Position numbers and translations under genes: made by a program
Notes under the pieces: model-generated
The model's database searches: none
What the model was told of the DNA's origin: nothing
Seen by the model: only the letters and a program-made list of their open reading frames with translations
Source of the DNA: Nonomuraea gerenzanensis
GTDB taxonomy: Bacteria; Actinomycetota; Actinomycetes; Streptosporangiales; Streptosporangiaceae
DNA: 64,000 bases
Assembly (NCBI RefSeq): GCF_020215645.1
Contig: NZ_CP084058.1
Span: forward strand, 7,998,001-8,062,000
Direction: 5' to 3'
Shown here: in pieces, positions 39,601 through 47,835 of the stretch
Layout of the letters: each line of letters begins with the position of its first letter
Position numbering within the stretch: position 1 is the stretch's first letter

Positions 39601-39913
39601 CGACTCGCTGGCCGCCGGCGGGGAGACGTTCGGGCACGGCGCGGTGGCCCACCACTGCGGGCACCACTACCTGGCGCACCTGTGCGTGGCGACGGGCGAT
39701 CCGCGGCGGGCGGCCGAGCACTTCGAGGCCGCGGCCGAGGTGCACGAGCGGCAGGGGGTGCCGCTCATGCTCGCCGAGTCCCTGCTCGACTGGGCGGACC
39801 TGCTGGACGGCGGCGACCTCGGCGGGCCCAAGCCGGCGGACCTGCGCGAGTGGTGCCGCTCGCTGCTGGCCGGGCGGGGCGCGCTGCTGCTCGAACGGCG
39901 CGCCACCGCTTAG
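36668..39913 (+). CDS. Class III cyclase-homology / AAA ATPase / TPR protein
   Basis: 1081 residues. Residues 20-185 are a class III nucleotidyl cyclase domain with both metal aspartates (FTDVVSST D28; SLGDGLMAVF D72). The usual VNxAAR element is VEAARL, so the transition-state Asn is missing. Residues 206-360 start an ATPase module with Walker A GEPGVGKT (235-242) and Walker B LLIIDDLQWA. The C-terminal 500 residues are TPR-like helical repeats. This is a STAND-type signalling plan without the LuxR output helix. GTG 36668 overlaps the stop of the DUF2236 gene. Cyclase activity is doubtful; an ATP-driven scaffold or sensor is the safer reading. Confidence 0.88.
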   Translation: MTAAYEPRREEHRREPGTLTTATILFTDVVSSTALRIRLGEERANVVFRRLYELLRSVVTASGSSFTKSLGDGLMAVFDSATAGLDAIIAVQQAVADENERALEKISIRAALAAGDVCWGHDDVSGLPTVEAARLVAVAEGGQVLCTDLVRRLAQGRSRHEFKDLGRLPGKGLREPLHTYELHWQSADHHLGGGLAPWLDDAGALPFVGREEELRVLDGELAAAEFGSGLVILEGEPGVGKTRLASEVARRALKRQFTVLAGRCTDPARKAYEPIAGAVERLARTSPALLLRAGVDQRCGQLVRLAPSLAAPPLSLQVPPATEPVSERYHLMAAARTLIERLATVRPVLLIIDDLQWATLESLQMLSALMWDADALPLLVLAMSRPVPVESAPPQTLPELHKLTAGARVFPVPSFGLDEVSSALTQARASSDPERLHRITGGNAFLVSEVIRELAAGKELDALAVPDSVTRMVTARLSQLHPDARDLVTLLAVGERMTSAELRRGLGLDEARFVAAVEEAMGTGLVTMLDNGSCHFSHELTRDALYATLSPPRAALLHGRVADALCETDPAAMRARPYVVAAHLVAAAEQGRDPARVRAAADAAVQAAQHALAGLAHREAVTWYQRVLDLLHDFPETTLERRAELLVECGRAMWLAGHPEARRTLLDAADLARECERNDLLVTAALGGDRGSAISAAPDRERIALLTEARKVVDSTDVSTRALLAAQLASELIWAPDGERRFALSDEAVALARKSGDPRTLASVLGMRSLTIIPADPLHQRHRDGDEMLEAARRTGDDLALFHAYMQRTPPVLDLGDTTRVAKLLGQADELARRLGQPHLTWLIGYSTAGLTLMQGDLVQAEAEAESALRLGSEIGRRLEAMAIYSEQIREIRRLQGRLWELRDRLRRAAQRPRVDPVHAVLRYLCELDDEEAAPLLDRILGYGGAAPPRNMAHRSALDNLAVAAARLGRSELAGRLYDSLAAGGETFGHGAVAHHCGHHYLAHLCVATGDPRRAAEHFEAAAEVHERQGVPLMLAESLLDWADLLDGGDLGGPKPADLREWCRSLLAGRGALLLERRATA

Positions 39914-39955
39914 CCGGGCCGTTTAAGCAGGTCAGGGGCAGGGCAGCCCGTTCGA

Positions 39956-41770
39956 GTGAGATTGAGCGGCTACCCGCCCATCGGTTCGTACGCGTTCCTG
40001 TCCGACTGCCACACGGCGGCGCTCGTCGCCGCCGACGGCGCGGTGGAGTGGATGTGCGTGCCGCGCTTCGACGGCCCCAGCGTGTTCGCCAGGATCCTCG
40101 ACCGGGGGCGTGGCGGGGCGTGGGAGCTGCACGTGGAGGAGGCGTCGGTGGCCGAGCGCGGCTACCTCGACGAGACGCTGGTGCTGCGCACGCGCTGGGA
40201 GGGCGCGCAGGGCTCGGTGGTGGTGCACGACTTCCTCGCCCTGTCGCCCGCCGGCGACTCCGCGGGCTCGCCCGGCGGCATGCGGCCCGTGCACCTGCTG
40301 GTGCGGTGGGCCAGGTGCGAGCGCGGCCGGGCGGTCGTCAGGTCGCGGGTGCTGGCCAGGCCCGGCTACGGGGTGCGCGAGGCCCGCTGGACGGCCCGCG
40401 GCGAGGTGCTGGCGGAGGAGGAGTCCGGCCTGGTCCTGCATGGCACGCCGGAGCCCGAGTCCCGCACCGTCCTGCGCGAGGGCGAGTCGCTGGCGCTGAC
40501 GCTCGGCTACACGGGCGCCGTCCCCGACGGCCATCCCGGGCGGCTGCTGGAGGACACGGTGCGGTCCTGGCGGTCGTGGTCGGCCCGCTGCGGGTACGCG
40601 GGCATCGGCGCCAAGGAGGTGCGGCACAGCGCGATCGTGCTGCGCGGGCTGCTGTACGACGAGGGCGGCGGGCTGCTCGCGGCGCCCACGACGTCCCTGC
40701 CGGAGTGGCCGGGCGGGCCGCGCAACTGGGACTACCGCTACGTGTGGCACCGCGACGCCGCCCTGACCGTGCTGGCGCTGCTGCGGCTGGGCCACCGCGA
40801 GGAGGCCGCCGGCTATCTGGAGTGCCTGCTGCGGCAGTGCGGGGGCGACACGGAGCGGATCCCGCCGATGGCGGCCGTCGACGGGATGCCGGTCACCGGT
40901 GAGAGCGTGCTCGGCCACCTGGCGGGGTACGCCTGCTCCCGGCCCGTACGGATCGGCAACGACGCCTCCAGCCAGCACCAGCTCGACACCTACGGCCACA
41001 TCCTGGACGCGGCGCTGGCCTACCACGAGGTCACCGGCGAGCTGAACGGGCACGACACGTCCCGGTTGTGGCGGCTGGTCCGGCTGGCGCGCAAGCAGTG
41101 GCGCGAGCCCGACGCCGGGATCTGGGAGGTGCGCGGGGCGCCGCGCGCGTGGACGTACTCCAAGCTGTACGCCTGGGTGTGCTTCGACCGGGCGGTGCGG
41201 CTGGCGGAGCTGACCGGCGAGGAGGGGCTGCCGCTGGAGGAGTGGCGGGCCGAGCGGGAGGCGGTGCGCGAGGACCTGCTGCGGCACGGCTACTCCGCGG
41301 AGGCCGGCGCGTTCACGCAGACGTACGGCTCGACGGGCGCGGACGCGTCGCTGCTGCGCGTGCCGCTGGTCGGCTTCCTCGACGGGCGGGACCCGCGGGT
41401 GCTGGGCACGCTCGACCACGTGCAGTCGCGGCTGGGCGAGGGCGGGGCGCTGCTGCACCGCTACGACCCCGAGAGCACGGGCGACGGGGTGGACGGGCCG
41501 GAGGGGGCGTTCCTGCTGTGCTCGTTCGAGATGGTGTCGGCGCTGGTGCTGGCGGGGCGGACGGCGGAGGCCCGTGACCGGTTCGAGACGCTGTGCGCGC
41601 GGGCGGAGCCGCTGGGGCTGTTCGCCGAGGAGATGGCGCCGGACGACGGCAGCATGCTGGGCAACTATCCGCAGGCGTTCACGCATCTGGCTCTGATCGA
41701 GGCGGCGCTCAACCTGGACGCGTCCGGGACGACGGATGAGCTGCACGACTGGGCCAGCCGGGGCGGATAA
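39956..41770 (+). CDS. GH15-family glycoside hydrolase (glucoamylase/trehalase-like)
   Basis: 604 residues from GTG 39956. The N-terminal beta-sandwich (IGSYAFLSDCHTAALVAADGAVEWMCVPRFD) is typical of bacterial GH15. The (alpha/alpha)6 barrel follows, with NWDYRYVWHRDAALTV, the catalytic acid region EPDAGIWEVRG and the second acidic region EEMAPDDGSMLGNYPQAFTHLALIEAA. No signal peptide, so it acts on internal alpha-glucans or trehalose; actinobacterial members of this branch include trehalases. The gene starts 42 bp after the cyclase/ATPase gene but has no obvious functional tie to it. Confidence 0.9.
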   Translation: MRLSGYPPIGSYAFLSDCHTAALVAADGAVEWMCVPRFDGPSVFARILDRGRGGAWELHVEEASVAERGYLDETLVLRTRWEGAQGSVVVHDFLALSPAGDSAGSPGGMRPVHLLVRWARCERGRAVVRSRVLARPGYGVREARWTARGEVLAEEESGLVLHGTPEPESRTVLREGESLALTLGYTGAVPDGHPGRLLEDTVRSWRSWSARCGYAGIGAKEVRHSAIVLRGLLYDEGGGLLAAPTTSLPEWPGGPRNWDYRYVWHRDAALTVLALLRLGHREEAAGYLECLLRQCGGDTERIPPMAAVDGMPVTGESVLGHLAGYACSRPVRIGNDASSQHQLDTYGHILDAALAYHEVTGELNGHDTSRLWRLVRLARKQWREPDAGIWEVRGAPRAWTYSKLYAWVCFDRAVRLAELTGEEGLPLEEWRAEREAVREDLLRHGYSAEAGAFTQTYGSTGADASLLRVPLVGFLDGRDPRVLGTLDHVQSRLGEGGALLHRYDPESTGDGVDGPEGAFLLCSFEMVSALVLAGRTAEARDRFETLCARAEPLGLFAEEMAPDDGSMLGNYPQAFTHLALIEAALNLDASGTTDELHDWASRGG

Positions 41771-41867
41771 AGGGTTCAACCTCAGACCTAACCGGCATCA
41801 CGCCCATGCCGGGCAGGTAGGCGGGCGCATCCTTGGACGGTCCTTCTCCCTCCAGTGGAGCCGCGCC

Positions 41868-42653
41868 ATGGGATATCCATCCGAACCGCACCGCAGGCAG
41901 CAGGAGTACCCGCCGTACCTGTCCGGCCCCGACCAGGCCGCGGGCCCGCCGTACGGGTACGGGCCGCCGGCCCCGCCCGCGCCGCCGCGCCGCCACCTGG
42001 CCCTCGTCCTGGCCCTGGCCATCGGCGTGCCGCTGCTGCTGATCGGCGGCAGCGCGACGGCCTGGTTCCTGCTCATCGCCCCGGTCCGCGAGTCGATCAC
42101 CTCGGCCTCCGCCGCCCCCGCCGACCCGCGCGCGGCCTCGGAACCGGGCGCCGCGGCGCCCGACGAGCCGGCCGGCGTGCCGTCCGACGCGCCCGCCGAG
42201 GAGGCCGCGCCCGGGGGCGACGACGGCGACCCGCTCACCAGCGAGCCCGGCGGGACGATCACCCTGAAGGGCATGGAGGCCGGCTCGAAGGTGGCCGTGA
42301 CGCTCGACGAGGTCTACAGCGAGGCCCAGCCCACGCAGGACAGCATCCAGCCGAAGCCGGGCAACCGGTTCATGGCGGTCCAGCTCACGCTGACGAACAA
42401 GGGCCGCGTCGGCTACAAGGACGCCCCCATGAACGGCGCCGTGGTGATCGACTCGGAGCGGCAGCAGTACCCGTTCTCGACCGCCTACGTCGAGCAGGGC
42501 CAGCAGTTCCACTGGGCGACCTCGATCGACCCGAGCGACAGCCGCAAGGGGCTGATCGTGTTCGAGGTGCCGGACGGCGCCGAGATGGTCGCCCTGCAGT
42601 TCACGCTGAACAGCGGTTACGCCGAGCAGAGCGGCGAGTGGAAGCTGAGCTGA
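41868..42653 (+). CDS. Membrane-anchored DUF4352-like protein (paralogue 1)
   Basis: 261 residues from ATG 41868, with a GGAG-type ribosome site. A Pro/Tyr/Gly-rich cytoplasmic start (YGYGPPAPPAPPRRH), one membrane helix (LALVLALAIGVPLLLIGGSA) and an Ala/Pro/Glu-rich linker lead to an exported beta-sandwich domain of about 120 residues (GNRFMAVQLTLTNKGRVGYKD, SDSRKGLIVFEVPDGAEM) of the Telokin-like/DUF4352 type. Function unknown. A second copy of the same design lies at 44481-45456, but there the frame is broken. Confidence 0.82.
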   Translation: MGYPSEPHRRQQEYPPYLSGPDQAAGPPYGYGPPAPPAPPRRHLALVLALAIGVPLLLIGGSATAWFLLIAPVRESITSASAAPADPRAASEPGAAAPDEPAGVPSDAPAEEAAPGGDDGDPLTSEPGGTITLKGMEAGSKVAVTLDEVYSEAQPTQDSIQPKPGNRFMAVQLTLTNKGRVGYKDAPMNGAVVIDSERQQYPFSTAYVEQGQQFHWATSIDPSDSRKGLIVFEVPDGAEMVALQFTLNSGYAEQSGEWKLS

Positions 42654-42661
42654 CCGGCTCC

Positions 42662-43534
42662 TCAGCTCGTACGGTCCAGGCTCAGCGTCCGGCCCGCCTC
42701 GATGGCCACCCGCACGCTGCTGGCCAGCGTCTCCTCCACGGCAGCGCCCTGGATCTCCAGGTCACGCATGCCCTCGGCGTCGTCGGTGTGCGCCAGCAGG
42801 GCCCGGTACTTGTCGTTGTTGTCCAGCGCCTCGCGGGCCCGCAGGGCGGCGTCGGCCTCCTGGACGCGGCGCGCGTACCGCTCCAGCTGCTCCACCCTGG
42901 CCGTCACGGCCGCCACGGAGCGGCGCAGCGCCTCCTGCTGCGGCTCCAGCACGGCCTTCAGCTCGGGGGTCACGGCGACGCCGCGCACGGCGCGGTCCTG
43001 CTCCTCGTGCAGGTGCGTCTGGACGCGCAGCAACATCGCGATCTCCCAGATCTGCCGGGGCAGCAGCACCTCGTTGGCCAGCCCGTCCAGCAGGCGGCGG
43101 CGCATGACCTGGGAGGTGTAGACGCGCATCACGGCCCGCCTGGCGCGTTCCAGCAGGGCGCGGGCGGGCGGTGACAGCTCGGGGACGAGGACCACCCGGT
43201 CGCGGTACGGGGCGCGGGAGACGCCCAGCCTCGGGATGAACGAGTCGATGACCGCCAGGCGCTCCTCCTCGGTCAGGCCGGGGTCGGCGACGAAGTCGAC
43301 CGTGCGCCTGACGTGGTCGCGCTCCTGGGCCAGCCGCCTGGCCTCCTCGGCGGCCAGCGACCGGCGGCGCACCGAGTCCTGGGCGACGACGAACCCGCTC
43401 AGCCCGACCAGCCCGACCAGCACGGAGAACACGGCGCCGACGGGCCCGGCGACCAGGTACATGGCCAGGCAGGTCATCAGGACGGTCGCGGAGAACGCGA
43501 CCGATAACAGCGCGTACAGGCAGCCCTTGGCCAC
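42662..43534 (-). CDS. Membrane protein with two helices and long coiled-coil-like tail
   Basis: 290 residues if GTG 43534 is used, which has GAGGGGGA 5 nt upstream; ATG 43582 would add 16 residues. Two hydrophobic helices at the start (LYALLSVAFSATVLMTCLAM; GAVFSVLVGLVGLSGFVVA) are followed by a charged helical region with long runs of Glu/Arg/Ala (SLAAEEARRLAQERDHVRR, VTARVEQLERYARRVQEADA). This fits a membrane-tethered coiled coil. No known domain. It ends 8 bp from the convergent DUF4352-like gene. Confidence 0.7.
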   Translation of the reverse strand: MAKGCLYALLSVAFSATVLMTCLAMYLVAGPVGAVFSVLVGLVGLSGFVVAQDSVRRRSLAAEEARRLAQERDHVRRTVDFVADPGLTEEERLAVIDSFIPRLGVSRAPYRDRVVLVPELSPPARALLERARRAVMRVYTSQVMRRRLLDGLANEVLLPRQIWEIAMLLRVQTHLHEEQDRAVRGVAVTPELKAVLEPQQEALRRSVAAVTARVEQLERYARRVQEADAALRAREALDNNDKYRALLAHTDDAEGMRDLEIQGAAVEETLASSVRVAIEAGRTLSLDRTS

Positions 43535-43617
43535 GCCGTCCCCCTCTGAGCGAGTTTCCGAAGTGCCCTGAGAGTTCACCATAGCTCCCGCTCTCGTTAA
43601 GATCACGGGCTTGCTTG

Positions 43618-44364
43618 TCAGCGCAGGTAGGAGGCTCCGTTGAGGTCGAGTACGGCGCCGCTGGCCCACTCGGCGTCCGGCGAGGCCAGGTAGAGGACGG
43701 CCGCGGCGATCTCCTCGGGCCGCGCCACCCTGCCGAACGGGCTCTGGGCGCGGATGGCGTCGCCGCGCGGCGCCTTGAGGTGCTCGTTGGTCATGTCCGT
43801 CTCGACGAAGCCGGGGGCCACGGCGGCCACCGCGATGCCGCGCGGGGCCAGGGCCACGGCCAGCGACTGGCTCATCGCGTTGAGCCCCGCCTTGCTGGCG
43901 CCGTAGGCGGGCGCGTCGGGCTCGCCGCGGAAGGCGCCGCGCGAGGAGACGTTGACGATCCGGGCGCCGGGCGGCATGTACGGCAGCGCGCACCAGATCG
44001 CGTTGGCCGCGCCCAGCAGGTTCACCTCCAGCGTGCGCCGCCAGGCGTCCTGCCACTCCTGGTACGACAGGTCGGTGACGGGGTGGTGGAAGTACCTGCC
44101 CGCGTTGTTGACCAGCACGTCGATCGCGCCGCCCAGCTCCCGCGCCGCCGCGTCCACCATGGCCCTGACGGCCTCGGGGTCGGCCAGGTCGGCGCGCACC
44201 ACGGCGTGCCCCCCGCCGGGCAGCTCGCGGAGCAGCCCGTCGGCCTCCTCGGCGGAGTCGCGGTGGTGAATCGCCACCCTGTCTCCTTGCGCGGCGAACG
44301 CCGCCGCGACCGCCCGTCCGATGCCTCGCGATGCTCCGGTGACAAGAACTGCACGTCCGCTCAT
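43618..44364 (-). CDS. Short-chain dehydrogenase/reductase, FabG-like
   Basis: 248 residues with TGASRGIG, DVLVNNAGRY, the catalytic Ser in VNVSSRG, YGASKAG and the family ending GAVLDLNGASYLR. It is an NADP-dependent ketoreductase-type SDR of unknown substrate. Monocistronic by position, divergent from the second DUF4352-like gene. Confidence 0.88.
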   Translation of the reverse strand: MSGRAVLVTGASRGIGRAVAAAFAAQGDRVAIHHRDSAEEADGLLRELPGGGHAVVRADLADPEAVRAMVDAAARELGGAIDVLVNNAGRYFHHPVTDLSYQEWQDAWRRTLEVNLLGAANAIWCALPYMPPGARIVNVSSRGAFRGEPDAPAYGASKAGLNAMSQSLAVALAPRGIAVAAVAPGFVETDMTNEHLKAPRGDAIRAQSPFGRVARPEEIAAAVLYLASPDAEWASGAVLDLNGASYLR

Positions 44365-44480
44365 TCACGGCACATTAGGGGATCGGCCTGGCATGGCGGC
44401 AGCCGGGGTTCGCGATCAAGGACAACCGGAGGCGGATGCCGGACGTCTCACTAATCCCGTTCCCTATCAGGAGTCGCGCC

Positions 44481-45456
44481 ATGGGATATCCGCCCCTGCC
44501 GTCCGGCCCGTACGGACCACCGCCTCCGTACCAGCAGCCGCCGTACGGCATGCGGCCCCCTGGACCTCCGTCCGAGCAGGAACCCGTGCCGGAGCCTCTC
44601 GACAACCGGCCCCTCGTCGTGCTGCTCGCGGTCGGCGTCCCGCTGCTGCTCCTGGGGGCGTGCGCCGCCGTGGTGCTGGTGCTGACGGACACCGGGCGGC
44701 CCGCGGTGCTCACCGGCTCTGAGGGGGCGACCATGGTCATCACCCAGGCGCCGCTTCCAAGCGAGCCACCGGCGGCGGGTGACGCGGTGGGGCAGCCTCC
44801 TGTCAGCGCGCCCGCCCATGGTCAGCCCGTCACCAGCCCGCCCGCCGCGAGCCAGCCCGCCGCCACCGCACCCGCCGCCACCGCACCCGCCGCCACCGCA
44901 CCCGCCGCCACCGCGCCCGCCACCGCACCCGCCGCCACCGCGCCCGCCACCGCACCCGCCACCGCACCCGCCACCGCACCCGCCGCCGGTCAGCCTCCGG
45001 CCGGTGGCGGCGCGGCGAACCCGGCCCGCGCAGGGACAGACCGCCCGCGTGGGCGGCGCGCTCACCCTCCAGGGCACCGACCCCGCCCTGAAGGTGAGCG
45101 TCACCCTGAACCGCGTTATCAACCCCGCCACCCCCGCCTCCGACTTCCTGAAGCCGCAGTCCGGCAACAAGCTCGCCGCCGTCGAGATCACCCTCACCAA
45201 CGCGGGCCAGGCCGTCTACACCGACGCCCCCACGACCGGCGCCTGGCTGATCGACGCCGAGGGCCGGCAGTACCGCTTCTCGCTCTCCAACGTCACCGAG
45301 GGCCAGAGCTTCGGCGGCACCGTGACGGTCAACGCGGGCGACTCGCGCAAGGGCGTGATCGTGTTCGAGGTGCCGGAGGCGGTGCGGCTGACCACGTTCC
45401 AGTTCGGCCTGAACTACGGGATCGCCAGCCAGAAGGGCGAGTGGACGCTGTCCTGA
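44481..45456 (+). pseudogene. DUF4352-like membrane-anchored protein (paralogue 2), reading frame broken in repeat
   Basis: The start (ATG 44481, MGYPPLPSGPYGPPPP), the membrane helix (LVVLLAVGVPLLLLGACAAV) and the Ala-Pro-Thr repeat lie in one frame. The exported domain (GALTLQGTDPALKVSVTLN through GEWTLS, closely matching the end of the gene at 41868) lies in another. Both frames are open across 44779-45050, so the change lies in or just after the repeat. A +1 step is needed to join them. Options are an assembly or sequencing slip, a true frameshift, repeat-driven phase variation or programmed slippage. If repaired the protein would have about 325 residues. Without a change the first frame ends at 45641 with an unrelated tail. 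Confidence 0.7.
44856..44988. repeat. Mixed 15-bp/12-bp tandem repeat coding Ala-Pro-Thr
   Basis: Units gcacccgccgccacc (15 bp) and gcacccgccacc or gcgcccgccacc (12 bp) alternate about nine times. Whole units keep frame, so unit changes alone cannot explain the frame break; a slip of one base is needed. Confidence 0.8.
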
Positions 45457-45459
45457 CGC

Positions 45460-46149
45460 TCATCGCCCGCGCAGGATCAGCCGGGCCAGCCGCCGCGGCC
45501 GTTTGCGCCGGAACGCGGCCCGCTCGTTGGCCTGCGGGTAGGGCGCGTCCGGCACGGGCACCCCGAGGAACGCGCACAGCGGCTCCCACCCGTCCCCCGT
45601 CTCGAAGACCAGCAGCCGCTCGGCCGGGATGGTGGCCCTGACCTCGGCGACGTGCCGTTCGAAGACCTCGATGACGTGCTCGCGATCGTCGATGCGCCCG
45701 CCGAAGACCGGGTCGACGAAGGTCGCCCTGGTCATCCGCGGGTACAGGGCGAAGTCCGGCGACCGCCTGGCCACCAGCCACCGGATCGCGCGCCGCCGCA
45801 GCGGCGGCCTCCCCCGCTGTTCCAGGGCGCTGCGGAAGATGGTGGCGCTGACGCTCTCGTACCAGCGTCCCGGGTCGCGGACGGTCAGGATGACCTTGGC
45901 CTCGGGGTAGTGTGCGGCCAGCTCCCGCCAGTACGCGGAGGCGGGCCAGTCGAGCGCCGACCGGAACCCGGCGAACAGCGCGTCCCAATCCCGCGTGCGC
46001 CCCTCACCGACGTCGAGCCACTGCCGCACCCGGTACGGCTCCGCGATGACGGTGGACATGTGGTAGCAGGGCCCGAGTCCGAGCAGTTCGAGTGCCGCCT
46101 TCAGTGACCTCGTGCCCGTACGGCCGAAGCCCGCGCCGATCACCTTCAC
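45460..46149 (-). CDS. Sulfotransferase family protein (Sulfotransfer_4-like)
   Basis: 229 residues from GTG 46149. The PAPS 5'-phosphosulfate loop is IGAGFGRTGTRSLKAAL, and the 3'-phosphate region is VILTVRDPGRWYES. The length and the FGRTGT motif match the small sulfotransferase-like group common in actinobacteria and fungi, whose acceptors are mostly unknown. It is divergent from the ligase operon at 46265 across a 115-bp region with a palindrome, and it may modify the product of that operon. Confidence 0.83.
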   Translation of the reverse strand: MKVIGAGFGRTGTRSLKAALELLGLGPCYHMSTVIAEPYRVRQWLDVGEGRTRDWDALFAGFRSALDWPASAYWRELAAHYPEAKVILTVRDPGRWYESVSATIFRSALEQRGRPPLRRRAIRWLVARRSPDFALYPRMTRATFVDPVFGGRIDDREHVIEVFERHVAEVRATIPAERLLVFETGDGWEPLCAFLGVPVPDAPYPQANERAAFRRKRPRRLARLILRGR

Positions 46150-46188
46150 CCGCGCACCTCTGATCCTTCTCTGATGTGCGCCACCTAA

Positions 46189-46198
46189 TGTCGCGACA
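46189..46198. promoter_or_regulatory. Palindrome TGTCGCGACA in the sulfotransferase/ligase divergent region
   Basis: A perfect 10-bp palindrome lies 8 bp before TTATAT (46206-46211), a likely -10 element for the ligase gene. It is well placed to act as an operator. No regulator gene is adjacent. Confidence 0.45.
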
Positions 46199-46264
46199 AA
46201 TCCCGTTATATGACGGCATGAGGCACTCCGGGAACGCCCCCACACCGCACAGAGGAGCCCCACC

Positions 46265-47764
46265 ATGCTCTTCCCGTCCCCCCTGATCGAGGCGCTGCGC
46301 AAGGCCCCCGCGACCCCCGCCTTCGAGCACGGCGGCAGGACCGTCACCCGCGCCGAGCTGCTGGAGCTGATCCGCCGGCTGGCGGGCGCCATGCGCGAGG
46401 CGGGCCTGGGCCCCGGCCGGGCGCTCGCCGTCCGCACGGAGGTCACGCCCGAGGCGTTCGCCGCGCACATGGCCGCGCACGCGCTGGGCTGCCGCGTCGT
46501 CGGGGTCCGCCCCGGCTACCCGCCCGGCCAGCTCGCCCACGTGCTCGCCATGGACGTCGACGCCGTCCTCGTGGACCCGCTCACCGCCACGCCGCAGCTC
46601 ATGACCAAGCGCACGCTCTCGCTCGGGCCCGTGCCCGGCGCCGCCGACCTGCTGGCCCATCCGGACGACGGCCGTCCGCTGGAGGTGACCGCCCGGCCCG
46701 GCGACGTGGCCGCCCTGACCTTCACCAGCGGCAGCACCGGCCGCCCCAAGGGCTGCGCGATCACCTATCAGGCGCTCACCGAGCACTGGGCGTGGCAGCC
46801 GCGCGGGTGGGGGCCCACGGCGGCGGCCTTCGCCCGCGCCTTCGAGCGGTACCTGCTGTTCGGGACGCTGGCGAGCATGGTGGTGCTGGAGTTCCTGGCG
46901 CCGTGCCTGCTCGGCGGGGGCACGGCGGTCATCCCGGAGGACGACGGGCGGCCGATGTTCCCGTACGCGATCGAGCGGTACCGCATCACCGGGTCGATCA
47001 TCACCGTGCCGAGGCTGTTCAGGATGCTGGAGCTGCTGGACTCGGCGGACGTGTCGAGCCTGCGGGCGCTGATGGTGTCGGGCTCGCCGATCGCCCCGCG
47101 CCGGCTCAGGGCCGCCGCCGAGCGGCTCGGCCCCGTCGTCTACCAGGGGTACGGGCAGACCGAGGCGGGCAACGTGGCCATGCTCACCCCCGCGCACATC
47201 GCCGCGGGCATCGTGGCTCCCGTGGGCCTGCCGCACCCCGGGGTCGAGCTGAGCGTGCGCGACGAGGCCGGCGACGACCTCCCGCCGGGGCGGACGGGCG
47301 AGATCCACGTGCGCAGCCCGTACGTCATGGCGGGCTACTGGGGCGACGAGGCGGAGACCCGCGACACCCTGCGGGACGGCTGGCTGCGCACCCGCGACCT
47401 CGGCCACGTGGACGCGGCGGGCTTCCTGCACCTGGAGGGCCGCTCGCGGGACGTGGTCATGGTCAACGCGATGGTGGTGTACGCGGGGCCGATCGAGCGG
47501 GTGCTGACCGCCCACCCGGACGTGGACGAGGCGTACGTGGTGGGCGCGCCGGACGAGGGCACCGGCGAGGCGGTGCACGCGTTCGTGGTGCCGGCGCCGG
47601 GCCGCGTGCCCGACCAGGCCACCTTGGCCGCCCGCGTGCGGGCCGAGCTGGGCGAGGACAGCGTGCCCAAGACGATCACGGTGGTGCCCGGCGTCCCCAT
47701 CGCCACCAGCGGCAAGCCCGACAAGCGCGCCCTGCTGGCGCAGCACGGAGGAGGGCTGTTCTGA
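46265..47764 (+). CDS. Adenylate-forming acyl/aryl-CoA ligase-like enzyme
   Basis: 499 residues of the ANL superfamily. The P-loop is LTFTSGSTGRPKG (about residue 153), the acyl pocket motif GYGQTEAGN, the hinge region DGWLRTRDLGHVDAAGFLHLEGRSRDVV and the A10-like lysine SGKPDKRAL. It activates a carboxylic acid as acyl-AMP, then passes it to CoA or another acceptor. No carrier domain is attached. First gene of a run with a FAD oxidoreductase and a P450 (72- and 13-bp gaps), which suggests processing of a fatty or aromatic acid. Confidence 0.88.
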   Translation: MLFPSPLIEALRKAPATPAFEHGGRTVTRAELLELIRRLAGAMREAGLGPGRALAVRTEVTPEAFAAHMAAHALGCRVVGVRPGYPPGQLAHVLAMDVDAVLVDPLTATPQLMTKRTLSLGPVPGAADLLAHPDDGRPLEVTARPGDVAALTFTSGSTGRPKGCAITYQALTEHWAWQPRGWGPTAAAFARAFERYLLFGTLASMVVLEFLAPCLLGGGTAVIPEDDGRPMFPYAIERYRITGSIITVPRLFRMLELLDSADVSSLRALMVSGSPIAPRRLRAAAERLGPVVYQGYGQTEAGNVAMLTPAHIAAGIVAPVGLPHPGVELSVRDEAGDDLPPGRTGEIHVRSPYVMAGYWGDEAETRDTLRDGWLRTRDLGHVDAAGFLHLEGRSRDVVMVNAMVVYAGPIERVLTAHPDVDEAYVVGAPDEGTGEAVHAFVVPAPGRVPDQATLAARVRAELGEDSVPKTITVVPGVPIATSGKPDKRALLAQHGGGLF

Positions 47765-47835
47765 GCATTCTCTGAGAATCAGCCGCCAACACTGATATTT
47801 GCCCCTTCAACCACTTTGCAGTGACGGAGGCGTCA

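Noticed and set aside
44856..44988. CRISPR-like array
   Set aside because: Units are 12-15 bp, contiguous, without spacers, and encode Ala-Pro-Thr.
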